A stretch of 64,000 bases of DNA from JAAZIN01 sp964441025 (GCA_964441025.1 CAYTXG010000001.1:124001-188000); one strand, 5' to 3'; positions 17,456 to 26,740 are shown, counted from the first letter of the stretch. Numbers and translations: made by a program. Notes: generated from the letters alone by a model not told the origin.

Positions 17456-18070
17456 TTATTCGAGTGCACCATACTCTTTAAGGAGAGTGACGATATTGTG
17501 ATTTTCATATTCATATGCAATTGACAGAGGCGTTTCATCGTAATCAGATTTGGCATCAATATCAGCACCTGCCTCAAGAAGAGCACGCACCATTTCTAAT
17601 TGTTCATCAAAATTTTTGCATGCCCACATCAGGGCAGTTAATCCATCTTTATCTGCGCCGAAGTTGGGATCCGCTCCCGCTTCAAGAAGGATTCCAACCA
17701 TGTCTGTATGACCCCATGCTGCCGCCAGCACCAGTACTGGCGCTTTAAATCTAGGATCTTTTATGTTGATGTCGTGAACAATGTCTACCAAATAACTCAT
17801 TGCTTCAGTATCCTCTTCCCAAAACGTGGCAGCCAGCATGTTGTCTTCATAATGGATATAAGACAATATAACTTCGGCTTCTCTGTTTTTGGGGTCATCC
17901 TTCAGTGCTAACTTAAGATGACGGGAGGCCAATTTATAGTCTTGATTTGATATCGCTTCATGTATTATTTTCATATGGCCCACATCTTTTTTTTCTACAA
18001 AATCACAACCTGCTACTACCAAATAAACCGCTACAACAACTATTAACAACAATATCCTTTTAACTCTCAT
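17456..18070 (-). CDS. Ankyrin-repeat lipoprotein
   Basis: A 204-residue protein with a lipoprotein signal (RILLLIVVVAVYLVVAGC; lipobox VAGC, Cys near residue 22), so it is probably anchored outside the membrane. The middle has a helical, TPR-like stretch (SNQDYKLASRHLKLALKDD). The C-terminal ~110 residues form ankyrin repeats (AAAWGHTDMVGILLEAGADP, DGLTALMWACKN, LEMVRALLEAGADIDAKS, YDETPLSIAYEY). It would mediate protein contacts; the partner is unknown. AT content is higher than in the neighbours and no gene is cotranscribed, so acquisition by transfer is possible. Confidence 0.8.
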   Translation of the reverse strand: MRVKRILLLIVVVAVYLVVAGCDFVEKKDVGHMKIIHEAISNQDYKLASRHLKLALKDDPKNREAEVILSYIHYEDNMLAATFWEEDTEAMSYLVDIVHDINIKDPRFKAPVLVLAAAWGHTDMVGILLEAGADPNFGADKDGLTALMWACKNFDEQLEMVRALLEAGADIDAKSDYDETPLSIAYEYENHNIVTLLKEYGALE

Positions 18071-18271
18071 GACTATTCTCCTTTTTTTGCTTAATCAGTA
18101 AATGAATTAAATGCGCATGTCCAATCATTATTTGAACAAGCATGCCATTTATCACGAGTATCCGGGCTGGCCCCCTAACTTTGGACATTACGCGCTCGTA
18201 CGTAAGGCTTTTACAGAATTACTCATAATTTTGTTAAAAAAGCCGGGGGGCTAAAAGGCCTTGTAGATCAA

Positions 18272-18359
18272 TGGTGCGGGCGAGAGGATTTGAACCTCCA
18301 AGGGATGTGCTCCCACTGGATCCTAAGTCCAGCGCGTCTGCCAGTTCCGCCACGCCCGC
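18272..18359 (-). tRNA. tRNA-Leu (anticodon TAG), CCA encoded
   Basis: The reverse strand folds as a class II tRNA: acceptor GCGGGCG with CGCCCGC, anticodon loop CTTAGGA giving TAG, a long variable arm, the T loop GGTTCAAATCC, discriminator A and encoded CCA (18272-18274). Confidence 0.95.
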
Positions 18360-18368
18360 ATAGTTCGT

Positions 18369-18395
18369 ATATCAAGAGAACCGTCCCCTTGTATA
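18369..18395. repeat. REP-like palindrome with TATATCAAG arms
   Basis: Begins ATATCAAGAGAACCGTCC and ends CCTTGTATA. It has the same arms and core as the unit at 5806-5834, and lies directly upstream of the tRNA-Leu gene as read on the minus strand. Confidence 0.7.
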
Positions 18396-18561
18396 GGTGG
18401 GTCTTTTTCTGGTGCCCCCTTTATTATAATGTTTTTATTCGTTTTTTCAACTGCTCTCTCTGTGATATACTAGGTTTTGCGTTTGAAATGCACATTTACA
18501 AGTTTGCGGCAGGTGCAAGGGAAGCCCTTGCGGGAACATCCTTTGAAAGTGGTGAGCATAA

Positions 18562-20106
18562 ATGATGGAAAATAAGCTGCAGCATTTGCAGGAAAGGCGC
18601 CGCCGGATTCTGTCGGGCGGCGGTGAAAAGAGGGTGAAGGAACAGCACAACAAGGGTAAAGGCACCGCTCGCGAGCGGATCGGGATGCTTCTGGATGGGG
18701 ACAGTTTTGTGGAGCTGGGTGTATTTGTCCAGAGCGGCCTGGAGGATGCTGCCGGTACGAAGGTAAAGTACCCTGGCGAGGGGGTGGTGACCGGTTACGG
18801 GACCATCGACGGGCGCCGTGTTTATCTTTATGCCCAGGATTTCACAGTAGCGGGCGGTTCGCTGGGCGAGGCGCACGCCAAAAAGATCTGCCGTATCATT
18901 GATCTGGCCGGGGAGAATGGGGCTCCGGTGATCGGAATCTGTGATTCGGCAGGAGCGCGGATCAGGGAAGGGGTCAGCGTTCTTGACGGTTACGGCTCGA
19001 TATTTTACCGAAATGCGCGCTGTTCCGGTGTGGTGCCGCAGATCTCAGTTGTCATGGGGCCCTGTGCGGGCGGGGCGGTTTTCTCGCCGGCGCTGAGCGA
19101 TTTTGTTTTCATGATCGATCAGACGAGCCATATGTTCATCAACGGGCCCGGGGCGATCAAGGGGGCAACGGGTGAAAATGTAACCACGGAGAATCTGGGC
19201 GGTGCCGCGGTTCACAGTTCATCCAGCGGAACGGCTCATTTTTTCGCCGGTAGCGAGTCTGAGGGCCTGAACGGGGTCCGCACCCTTCTGGGCTACCTGC
19301 CCTCAAACAACCTTGATGATCCCCCGGCGGCAGCTGCCTGTGAGCCCGATCTGGATCAGGATGAACTTGGGGGGGTTATTCCCGGGAGTGGCGGGGAGCC
19401 TTACGATGTGCGGGATATAATTCGCCGTGTTGCCGACGGGAGCGCCTTTTTCGAAGTGCATGAGCGCTATGCCGGAAATGCCGTGGTGGGCTTTGCCCGC
19501 CTTGCCGGGAAGGCGGTGGGCATTGTTGCAAACCAGCCCCGGGTAAAGGGCGGCTGCCTCGATCTCAACGCTTCGGATAAAATATCACGCTTTGTTCGCT
19601 TCTGTGATTCATTCAACCTGCCCCTGGTCACCTTTGTCGATGTCCCGGGCTTTCTGCCCGGGGTGGAGCAGGAGTGGGGCGGCGCCGTCAGGCATGGAGC
19701 TAAAATCATGTACGCGTACAGTGAGGCTGTCGTCCCCAAAATATCCGTTGTCTTACATAAGGCTTTCGGCAGCGCGTGCATCGCCATGGGCTCCCGCTCC
19801 CTGGGCGCCGATCTCTGCCTGGCCTGGCCTGCTGCAGAGATCGCTGTTGCGGGGCCCGAGGAGGCGGTGGAGATCATCAACAGCGGCGAACTGGAAAGCG
19901 CAGGTGAGCCCGAAGCGCTGCGCCGGGAGCTGGCCCGGCGCTACCGCGATAGCTTTGCCAACCCCTATATCGCTGCGGCCCGGGGCTGGATCGATGAGGT
20001 TATCGACCCGCGGCAGACGCGGGAATATCTCTGCCGGGCGCTGGGTATTGTGGGGCAGAAAAGGGTGCAGCGGCCGCCGCGAAAGCACGGCAATATCCCC
20101 TTGTAA
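18562..20106 (+). CDS. mmdA: Acyl-CoA carboxyltransferase (methylmalonyl-CoA decarboxylase alpha / propionyl-CoA carboxylase beta type)
   Basis: A 514-residue biotin-dependent carboxyltransferase with the two crotonase-like halves of the family. Visible are the N-terminal GTARERIGMLLD, the oxyanion site GPCAGGAVFSPALSDF, FINGPGAIKGATGE, and the C-terminal GSACIAMGSRSLGADL region. It transfers CO2 between carboxybiotin and propionyl-CoA or a similar acyl-CoA. Biotin carrier, carboxylase and gamma/delta subunits are not adjacent, so decarboxylase versus carboxylase cannot be decided. ATG 18562 or 18565 are both possible starts. It would fit propionate metabolism in an anaerobe. Confidence 0.88.
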   Translation: MMENKLQHLQERRRRILSGGGEKRVKEQHNKGKGTARERIGMLLDGDSFVELGVFVQSGLEDAAGTKVKYPGEGVVTGYGTIDGRRVYLYAQDFTVAGGSLGEAHAKKICRIIDLAGENGAPVIGICDSAGARIREGVSVLDGYGSIFYRNARCSGVVPQISVVMGPCAGGAVFSPALSDFVFMIDQTSHMFINGPGAIKGATGENVTTENLGGAAVHSSSSGTAHFFAGSESEGLNGVRTLLGYLPSNNLDDPPAAAACEPDLDQDELGGVIPGSGGEPYDVRDIIRRVADGSAFFEVHERYAGNAVVGFARLAGKAVGIVANQPRVKGGCLDLNASDKISRFVRFCDSFNLPLVTFVDVPGFLPGVEQEWGGAVRHGAKIMYAYSEAVVPKISVVLHKAFGSACIAMGSRSLGADLCLAWPAAEIAVAGPEEAVEIINSGELESAGEPEALRRELARRYRDSFANPYIAAARGWIDEVIDPRQTREYLCRALGIVGQKRVQRPPRKHGNIPL

Positions 20107-20145
20107 ACAACCTGCTCTGTTGCTGGAACTGCTGTTAGTAGCTTT

Positions 20146-20172
20146 GGTGCCTGGCACCGGAGCGACTAAAAT
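20146..20172. repeat. GGTGCC-GGCACC palindromic element, copy 1
   Basis: GGTGCCTGGCACC followed by GGAGCGACTAAAAT, with a partly matching left arm TTAGTAGC just upstream. It has two differences in 27 bases from the copy at 51337-51363 and shares its core with 33852-33868. Confidence 0.75.
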
Positions 20173-20191
20173 AAAAAAGATGCTCCGCCTA

Positions 20192-20219
20192 TTGACAAGT
20201 TATTTCTATGTGGTAGCAT
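20192..20219 (+). promoter_or_regulatory. Promoter of the arg T-box operon
   Basis: TTGACA (20192-20197) with TAGCAT (20214-20219), 16-base spacer, about 25 bases before the T-box leader begins. The -35 is perfect; the -10 is weaker. Confidence 0.5.
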
Positions 20220-20242
20220 AAATATCAATATTTATAAATTGA

Positions 20243-20499
20243 TGAAAGGGAGATTAGCCCTCCGCGGAGGCAAAGCGAGCCGGAGTCGGTGAAAGTCCGG
20301 ACCGTAAGCGGAAGGTGAAGCGCACCCTGGAGAAGGTGGTTGAAGCCGGTTTAGAGCCGGTGCGTAAACCATCCCGGCAGCCCGCCGTTACCGGGGCCGC
20401 TCGAGAAAAAGAGCGGGCAAGAGGGTTAACTGTGAGAGGTTAGCCAAAAAAGGTGGTACCGCGGGCCTCCCGTCCTTTTAATGGATGGGGGGCTTTTTC
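20243..20499 (+). promoter_or_regulatory. T-box riboswitch, specifier probably CGC (arginine)
   Basis: A leader with the full T-box layout: Stem I start AGGGAGATTAGCCC, the AGCGAGCCGG…GGTGAAAGTCCGG distal part, a probable specifier loop GAAGCGCACCCTGG with CGC at 20321-20323, and the antiterminator T-box AGGTGGTACCGCG (20451-20463). A terminator hairpin follows (CCTCCCGTCC with GGATGGGGGG, then CTTTTT, to 20499). Binding of uncharged tRNA-Arg would favour readthrough into argC. The T-box call is firm. The specifier assignment is by position and agrees with the downstream genes. Confidence 0.93.
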
Positions 20500-20519
20500 A
20501 ATTACAGGGGGTTGTTCAA

Positions 20520-21554
20520 ATGAATGTTGCAATATTGGGAGCCACAGGGTACACCGGCTGTGAGCTGGTGCGGCTGCTTAGCCGTCATCCTGCGGTAGAG
20601 ATCAAATTCATCAGCTCGGAAAGCCATGCCGGGAAAAAGTTAGACCAGGTTCACCCCCAGTTTTACAGCACTTGCGAGCTGGAGCTTGAGCCCCTGAATC
20701 TTGCCTCCATACCGGATGCAGTGGAGCTGGTTTTCTGTGCCCTGCCGCACGGCCGCCCCGGCGAGCTTGTTCCCCGCCTTCTGGAAGCCGGTAAAAAGGT
20801 GATCGACCTGAGCGCCGATTTCCGGCTGCGCGATCCGGCTCTTTACGAAAGCTGGTACAGCCGCGTTCACCCGGCGCCGGAGCTGCTGGGTCAGGCGATC
20901 TACGGGCTGCCCGAAATCAATGGGGAGGTCCTCTCCGGGGCGGCGCTCACCGCCAACCCGGGCTGCTTTCCCACAGCGGCGCTGCTGGCCCTGGCCCCCC
21001 TGGCCGGGAGAGGGTGGGTTGACTGGGGCAGTGTCGTTGTTGATGCCAAAACGGGGGTCTCCGGCGCCGGGCGCACCCCGCGTCAGATATTTCATTTTCC
21101 CGAGTGCACTGAAAATCTGCAGGCTTACCGCGTCGGCCGGCACCAGCACACCCCGGAGATAGAGCAGCTGCTGAGCTCCCTGAGCGGCGAGGCTGTGCGG
21201 ATCACTTTAACGCCCCACATTGTGCCCATGGCCAGGGGGATATTTTGCACTATATACCTGCGTCTGCGCCGCAGCACGGCACCGGATGAGCTTGATGCGG
21301 CTTACCGGCAGTTTTACAAAGGCCGCCCTTTTGTGAGGGTGCTGCCGCAGCCGTGCCTTCCTGAAACCAGGCTGGTCCGGGGCAGCAACTTCTGCGATCT
21401 GGGGATATGTCTTGATGAGCGCAGCGGCAGTTTGATTATTCTTTCAGCTATTGACAACCTGGTGAAGGGGGCGGCTGGCCAGGCGGTGCAGAATATGAAT
21501 ATCATGATGGGGCTGCCCGAGGAGGTAGGCCTGGATCAGCTGCCTCTTTGTTAA
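20520..21554 (+). CDS. argC: N-acetyl-gamma-glutamyl-phosphate reductase
   Basis: Third step of arginine synthesis: NADPH-dependent reduction of N-acetylglutamyl phosphate. The 344-residue product has the loop GATGYTG (residues 7-13), the catalytic Cys in TANPGCFPTA (about 147), and the conserved KTGVSGAGR. ATG 20520 follows CAGGGGG by eight bases and lies directly after the T-box terminator, so it is the first gene of argCJBD. Expression should rise when tRNA-Arg is uncharged. Confidence 0.95.
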   Translation: MNVAILGATGYTGCELVRLLSRHPAVEIKFISSESHAGKKLDQVHPQFYSTCELELEPLNLASIPDAVELVFCALPHGRPGELVPRLLEAGKKVIDLSADFRLRDPALYESWYSRVHPAPELLGQAIYGLPEINGEVLSGAALTANPGCFPTAALLALAPLAGRGWVDWGSVVVDAKTGVSGAGRTPRQIFHFPECTENLQAYRVGRHQHTPEIEQLLSSLSGEAVRITLTPHIVPMARGIFCTIYLRLRRSTAPDELDAAYRQFYKGRPFVRVLPQPCLPETRLVRGSNFCDLGICLDERSGSLIILSAIDNLVKGAAGQAVQNMNIMMGLPEEVGLDQLPLC

Positions 21555-21595
21555 TGTTTTCAGCTGCAGCAGAGATCTTTCAAGAGGTGATCGTA

Positions 21596-22822
21596 TTGAA
21601 TGGAGAAGAGTTTGTTTACCGGAAAATGGAGCGGTCTGCTATCACGGCAGTGCGGGGGATAAAGGCCGCCGCCGTTCATTGCGGCCTGAAAAAAAGAAAG
21701 CTTGATCTCGCTCTTATATACAGCAGCAGCGAATGCGCGGCGGCAGGGGTGTTTACCCGCAACCGGGTCCAGGCCGCCCCGGTTAAACTCTGCCGCAGCG
21801 GCATTGCCGGCCCCATCCGGACCCTGGTGGTGAACAGCGGCAATGCCAATGCCTGCACCGGTGAGGCGGGCATGCAGAACGCCCGGAAAACTGCTGAGCT
21901 GGCCGCTGCCCCCCTGGGACTTTCCCCGGCAGAGGTGCTGGTCTGTTCAACAGGTGTGATTGGCCTGCAGCTGCCCATGGAAAAGATTGAAAGGGGTATT
22001 GCCAGGGCGGCGGCGGTCCTGGCAAGCGGTTTTAAATCTGCAGAAGCAGCCTCCAGGGCAATTCTGACAACCGATACAGTGCCAAAAGTTGCCGCCTACC
22101 GCGGCTCTGCGGGAGGGAGAACCTTCCACCTGGCCGGCATGGCCAAGGGCTCGGGCATGATCTGCCCCGATATGGCGACAATGCTGGCCTTTTTCTTTAC
22201 CGATCTGGCTGTCCCGCGGCCGCTGCTGCAGCGGCTCCTGCAGCAGGCGGTTGACCGCAGCTTTAACCTGATCACCATAGATGGTGACACCTCGACAAAT
22301 GATACTGTTCTCCTTATGGCCAACGGCGCCGCCGGGGCGGCGGAGATCGCCCCCGGCAGTCCGCAGTGCTCCGCTTTTGCCGCTTTGCTTGAGGAAGCCT
22401 GCCGCGATCTGGCTTACCGGATCGTGGCCGACGGCGAGGGTGTTACCAAGGTGATCACCCTGACCCTGCAGGGGGCCCCTGATCTGCCCTCTGCCCGGGC
22501 CCTGGCCCGCACGGTGCTGAATTCACCCCTGGTAAAAACCGCTTTTTATGGTGAAGATGCCAACTGGGGGCGCATTCTGGCCGCCCTGGGTTATGCCGGC
22601 GTTGAATTCGATCCCGCGGGGGTGGATATCTATCTCGGGTCGCTCCAGGTAGCTTCCAGGGGCGGGGCCCTGCCCTTCCGGGAGAGCGAAGCTAAATCGA
22701 TCTTGCAGCAGAAAGAGATCCCCATTCTGATCAACCTGAAAGGCGGCGGCGCTTCGCTGACGGCCTGGGGCACCGATCTAAGCCATAATTATGTTTCGAT
22801 TAACAGTAGCTACCGCACCTGA
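21596..22822 (+). CDS. argJ: Bifunctional ornithine acetyltransferase / N-acetylglutamate synthase
   Basis: Recycles the acetyl group from N-acetylornithine to glutamate and, in bifunctional forms, also makes acetylglutamate from acetyl-CoA. The 408-residue precursor has the self-cleavage and nucleophile site KGSGMICPDMATMLAF (Thr after MA), which yields alpha and beta chains. TTG 21596 behind AAGAGGTGATCG gives the normal family length; an ATG at 21548 would overlap argC and add 16 residues. Second gene of the T-box operon. No argA is in the window, consistent with argJ supplying acetylglutamate. Confidence 0.93.
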   Translation: MNGEEFVYRKMERSAITAVRGIKAAAVHCGLKKRKLDLALIYSSSECAAAGVFTRNRVQAAPVKLCRSGIAGPIRTLVVNSGNANACTGEAGMQNARKTAELAAAPLGLSPAEVLVCSTGVIGLQLPMEKIERGIARAAAVLASGFKSAEAASRAILTTDTVPKVAAYRGSAGGRTFHLAGMAKGSGMICPDMATMLAFFFTDLAVPRPLLQRLLQQAVDRSFNLITIDGDTSTNDTVLLMANGAAGAAEIAPGSPQCSAFAALLEEACRDLAYRIVADGEGVTKVITLTLQGAPDLPSARALARTVLNSPLVKTAFYGEDANWGRILAALGYAGVEFDPAGVDIYLGSLQVASRGGALPFRESEAKSILQQKEIPILINLKGGGASLTAWGTDLSHNYVSINSSYRT

Positions 22823-22840
22823 TGGAAGAGAGGCAATTTC

Positions 22841-23740
22841 ATGAATGCGGCTTTTATTGAACAGCTCATTTCCAAAGCAGAGACCCTGATGGAGGCCCTG
22901 CCATATATGCAGGCATTCTCCGGAAAATATTTTGTGATCAAATACGGCGGCCAGGCCATGGTCAGTGATGAGATGACCGCTTCTGTTGTCGCCGATATTG
23001 TTTTACTCAAGCATATCGGGATCAAACCGGTCCTGGTGCATGGCGGGGGGAAAAAGGTCAGCGCCATGATGCAGAAGATGGGCAAAAAACCCCGTTTTGT
23101 CGAGGGCCTGCGCATCACCGACGACGAGACGATGGAGGTGGCCGAGATGGTTCTGCTGGGCAATATCAGCAACCGTATTGTCAGCCTGCTGAACCGGTGC
23201 GGCGCCCCGGCCGTGGGCATCAGCGGGGCCGATGGGGGCCTTATCCAGGCGGTGCGCAAGCCGCCGTTTTTAGCGGGCGGCTCCCCCGGGCAGATTGTGG
23301 ATCTGGGCAGGGTGGGGGAGGTCAACAGCGTCAATACGGCGCTGATCAAAATACTCAGCGAAAACGGCTATATCCCTGTGGTCTCTCCCGTCGGCGCCGG
23401 CCCCTGCTGGGAAAGTCTGAATATCAATGCCGATCATGCGGCCGGTGATCTGGCCGGGGCGCTGCAGGCGGAGAAGCTGGTTATCCTGACCGATGTGGAG
23501 GGGGTCTACCGGCAGGATGATGGGGGTTTAAAATTTATCTCGAGGATTACCGGGAAGGAGATCGGTGTCCTGGTGAAGGAGGGGCAGATCAACGGAGGTA
23601 TGATCCCCAAGGTGGAAGCATGCCTGCTGGCTTTGAACAAGGGTGTGGCCCGCACTCATATTATCGACGGGCGCAGGGAGCACGCACTGGTCCTGGAGAT
23701 ATTTACCGATGCTGGCATTGGAACTATGGTTACATTGTAA
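22841..23740 (+). CDS. argB: Acetylglutamate kinase
   Basis: Phosphorylates N-acetyl-L-glutamate, usually the arginine-feedback point of the cyclic pathway. The 299-residue product has KYGGQAMV (residues 34-41), HGGGKKVSAM (about 67), and the C-terminal GGMIPKVEACLLALNKGV. An N-terminal helix of about 25 residues (LISKAETLMEALPYMQAF) matches the arginine-sensitive hexameric type. It starts 18 bases after argJ. Confidence 0.95.
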   Translation: MNAAFIEQLISKAETLMEALPYMQAFSGKYFVIKYGGQAMVSDEMTASVVADIVLLKHIGIKPVLVHGGGKKVSAMMQKMGKKPRFVEGLRITDDETMEVAEMVLLGNISNRIVSLLNRCGAPAVGISGADGGLIQAVRKPPFLAGGSPGQIVDLGRVGEVNSVNTALIKILSENGYIPVVSPVGAGPCWESLNINADHAAGDLAGALQAEKLVILTDVEGVYRQDDGGLKFISRITGKEIGVLVKEGQINGGMIPKVEACLLALNKGVARTHIIDGRREHALVLEIFTDAGIGTMVTL

Positions 23741-23802
23741 GGCGGCATCTCCGGGTGAACATCAGGGGGGGGCTGAAAAAAGTTTAGTGGAAGGTGAGGC
23801 TG

Positions 23803-24993
23803 ATGACCGCAGTAGAAGATCTGGAAGCAAGGTACATCATGAATACCTACAACCGGGAAAAGGGCAAGACTCTTTCACTGGTCCGGGGGGAGGGCTGCCG
23901 GGTCTGGGACAGCAGGGGGCGGGCTTACCTCGATTTTGTCGGCGGCCTGGCGGTAAATATTTTGGGCCACTGCCATCCTGCGGTGGTGGAGGCCATCTGC
24001 AGCCAGGCCCGGGAGCTGATCCATACCTCAAACCTTTATTACACCCGGCCGCAGGCCGAGCTGGCCCGGGTGCTGGTGGAGTACTCTGCAGGCGACAAAG
24101 TTTTTTTCGCCAACAGCGGCGCCGAGGCAAATGAAGCCGCTATCAAGCTGGCCCGCAAGTACCGCTACCCAAAGCGCCACAAAATTATTACCGCCCGCTC
24201 CTCCTTTCACGGGCGCACCCTGGCCACGGTAACAGCCACAGGACAGCAAAAATACCAGCAGGGCTTTGCGCCGCTGCCGGGCGGTTTCGCGTACGCCTCC
24301 TTTAACGATCTCACCTCCTTTGAGCAGGCGGTGGACGGGGAAACTGCGGCAATCATGATCGAGCCGGTACAGGGTGAGGGCGGGATTCATGTAGCTCAGC
24401 CCTCCTTTATCCGCGGTTTGCGCGAGCTCTGCGACCGCACAGGCGTGCTGCTGATTTTTGACGAAGTCCAGTGCGGCATGGGGCGCACCGGAAAGCTGTG
24501 GGCTTACGAGCATTGGGGGGCGGCGCCCGATATACTTACCACTGCCAAGGGATTGGGCGGCGGTATGCCCATCGGGGTGGCGCTGGCCCGTCTGGAGGCG
24601 GCGGAGGTCTTCAAACCGGGCGATCATGCTTCCACTTTCGGGGGCAACCCGGTAACCTGCCGGGCGGCGCTGGCTGTTCTGGAAATCCTCCTGAAGGGAT
24701 CTTTTCTGGATCAGGTGCGGCAGAAAGGCGCATTTTTTATGGAAGGGCTGCATCGCCTTGCCGATCAATTCCCCCGCCTGGTCAGGGAGGCGCGCGGGTT
24801 GGGCTTCATGGCCGCCCTGGAGCTTTCCGGGCTGTTTGCCGGGCAGGTGCAGCAAAGGTGCCGGGGAAAGGGGCTGCTGGTTAACGCCATTGGGGAAAGC
24901 GTCCTGCGTCTCTTGCCGCCCCTCATCGCTTCTGAAGCGGAGCTTGAGCAGGCCCTGGCGACCCTGGAGCAGGCGCTGGCGGATCTGGTATGA
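23803..24993 (+). CDS. argD: Acetylornithine aminotransferase
   Basis: Class III PLP aminotransferase that makes N-acetylornithine. The 396-residue product has NSGAEANEAAIKLARKY, LIFDEVQCGMGRTG, and the PLP lysine in TTAKGLGGGMPIGV. ATG 23803 is preceded by AAGGTGAG; GTG 23794 is an alternative three codons upstream. Last gene of argCJBD. argF, argG and argH are not in the window. A minus-strand terminator and a convergent gene follow. Confidence 0.93.
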   Translation: MTAVEDLEARYIMNTYNREKGKTLSLVRGEGCRVWDSRGRAYLDFVGGLAVNILGHCHPAVVEAICSQARELIHTSNLYYTRPQAELARVLVEYSAGDKVFFANSGAEANEAAIKLARKYRYPKRHKIITARSSFHGRTLATVTATGQQKYQQGFAPLPGGFAYASFNDLTSFEQAVDGETAAIMIEPVQGEGGIHVAQPSFIRGLRELCDRTGVLLIFDEVQCGMGRTGKLWAYEHWGAAPDILTTAKGLGGGMPIGVALARLEAAEVFKPGDHASTFGGNPVTCRAALAVLEILLKGSFLDQVRQKGAFFMEGLHRLADQFPRLVREARGLGFMAALELSGLFAGQVQQRCRGKGLLVNAIGESVLRLLPPLIASEAELEQALATLEQALADLV

Positions 24994-25011
24994 GATTATA
25001 GAGTAATAAAA

Positions 25012-25036
25012 AGAGGCTCCCGCCAGCCGGGAGCCC
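25012..25036 (-). terminator. Rho-independent terminator of the fadD-type gene
   Basis: On the minus strand GGCTCCCGGCTGGCGGGAGCC folds into a strong hairpin followed by TCTTTTTATTA, 20 bases past the acyl-CoA ligase stop. It may also block readthrough from argD. Confidence 0.85.
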
Positions 25037-25054
25037 CGATTCCTGCCTGCTATT

Positions 25055-26740
25055 TTACTTGCCGGCCTGTTCAGCCGCCTTTTTCTCTTCTTCCTCCCGG
25101 AGAACACGGCGCAGAACTTTGCCGACCATGGTCTTCGGCAGCTCCGCCCGAAATTCAACGAGCTTGGGCACCTTGTATGCGGCCAGGTTCTCTTTGCAGA
25201 ATTTGATAACCTCTTCCTCGGAAAGGCTTTCCCCCTCTTTGAGGACTACATAGGCCTTCAGTGTTTCCCCACGGTAGGGATCCATAATTCCGGCCACAGC
25301 GGCTTCCATGATCTTCGGATGGGTGAATAGAACCTCTTCAATATCCCGCGGATAAATATTGTAGCCGCCGGCGATAACCATATCTTTTTTCCGGTCAACG
25401 ATGTAGGTATACCCTTCCTCATCCAGCTTGGCTATATCACCCGTGTAGAGCCAGCCTTTGCGCAGGCTGTGTTTTGTCTCTTCGGGCATGTTGTGGTAGC
25501 ATTCCATCACCTGCGGACCCCGGACGCACATCTCGCCCACTTCTCCAAGAGGCATCTCTTTCTTGCCTGTTTCTATGTCCATGATTTTGACTTCGGTGTC
25601 GGGGAAGGGCAGGCCGATGCTGCCGATAATGCTCTTGCCGTAGATGGGGTTGGCGTGGGTCACCGGAGATGCTTCCGAGAGCCCGTAGCCCTCTACCAGC
25701 TTGCCGCCTGTGTTCTTCTCGAACTGTTTTTGCACCTCAACGGGCAGAGGCGCGGCGCCGCTGATGCAGACCCTGATGGATTTGACGTCGTGTTTGGCCA
25801 GGTCGGGAGAGTTATTGATCGCCACGTACATGGTCGGCACGCCGGGGAAGAGCGTGGGCTTCTCCTTGTCGATAATCTTGAGCACATCTTCAAGCACAAA
25901 GCGGGGCTGCATTACCACCTTGCATCCGGAAAAAAGCGGTGTATTCATTACTGTGGTCATGCCGTAGCTGTGGAAGAAGGGCAGCACCGCCAGGAAAATT
26001 TCTCCGCCCTCTTTCAGGTCTCGCACCCAGGATTTAACCTGCAGGGCATTGGCCAGCAGGTTGCGGTGCTGCAGCACTGCTCCCTTGGAGACGCCGGTGG
26101 AGCCCCCGGTATACATGTAAACCGCCCTGTCTTCAGGCAGCACCTCCACGGCCTGCGGCTTTTTCCCTGCATTTGCTTTGATCAAATCGAGGAAAGCATG
26201 ATCCCCGGCGGCAAGCTTCACCCTGTCGCCTTCTTTTTTCTCTTTGACCACGGTGTAGAGAAAGCGCAGCATTCCGGGGAAATAATCCTTGATATTGGTT
26301 ACGATAATATTTTTCAGTCCGGTTTGCGGCTGGATCTCTTTTACAAGATTGTAGAAACGGGTCATGGTGACGATTGTTTCCGCCCCCGAATCTTTGAGCT
26401 GGTAGCTGAGCTCGCGGGCTACATACATGGGGTTGCAGGGGACCACAATCGCACCGATGGCATGGGCTCCATAAAAGGCGATGGGGAACTGGATAGAGTT
26501 GGGCAGGTGAACGGCTACCCGGTCGCCTTTTTTAATGCCCAGTCCCTGTAGCGCAGCAGCGAATGCATCGATCTCCGACAGCAGTTTCTGGTACGTTAGG
26601 ACGCTGCCCATGAATGAAACGGCTTCATGGGAAGGGTAAAGCCCGGCAGTTTGCTTATACATGTTGTACAGGGAAACCTTGGGGTAGTCAATGGTATGGG
26701 GCACTTCAGGTTCATAGCTCTTCAACCAAATCTTTTCCAT
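25055..26740 (-). CDS. fadD: Long-chain fatty acid-CoA ligase
   Basis: A 561-residue AMP-forming acyl-CoA synthetase. Visible are the ATP loop YTGGSTGVSKGAV (about residue 212), GYGLSEASPV, the hinge region YTGDIAKLDEEGYTYIVDRKKD, and the catalytic Lys in PKTMVGKVLRR near the C-terminus. It activates fatty acids (or other carboxylates) for degradation or lipid synthesis. ATG follows AAAGGAGGCTCAAGT. Single gene. Chain-length preference cannot be read from the sequence. Confidence 0.9.
   Translation of the reverse strand: MEKIWLKSYEPEVPHTIDYPKVSLYNMYKQTAGLYPSHEAVSFMGSVLTYQKLLSEIDAFAAALQGLGIKKGDRVAVHLPNSIQFPIAFYGAHAIGAIVVPCNPMYVARELSYQLKDSGAETIVTMTRFYNLVKEIQPQTGLKNIIVTNIKDYFPGMLRFLYTVVKEKKEGDRVKLAAGDHAFLDLIKANAGKKPQAVEVLPEDRAVYMYTGGSTGVSKGAVLQHRNLLANALQVKSWVRDLKEGGEIFLAVLPFFHSYGMTTVMNTPLFSGCKVVMQPRFVLEDVLKIIDKEKPTLFPGVPTMYVAINNSPDLAKHDVKSIRVCISGAAPLPVEVQKQFEKNTGGKLVEGYGLSEASPVTHANPIYGKSIIGSIGLPFPDTEVKIMDIETGKKEMPLGEVGEMCVRGPQVMECYHNMPEETKHSLRKGWLYTGDIAKLDEEGYTYIVDRKKDMVIAGGYNIYPRDIEEVLFTHPKIMEAAVAGIMDPYRGETLKAYVVLKEGESLSEEEVIKFCKENLAAYKVPKLVEFRAELPKTMVGKVLRRVLREEEEKKAAEQAGK

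Noticed and set aside
25469..26551. 360-codon open frame antisense to the acyl-CoA ligase
   Set aside because: Shadow frame of a gene with all AMP-forming ligase motifs.
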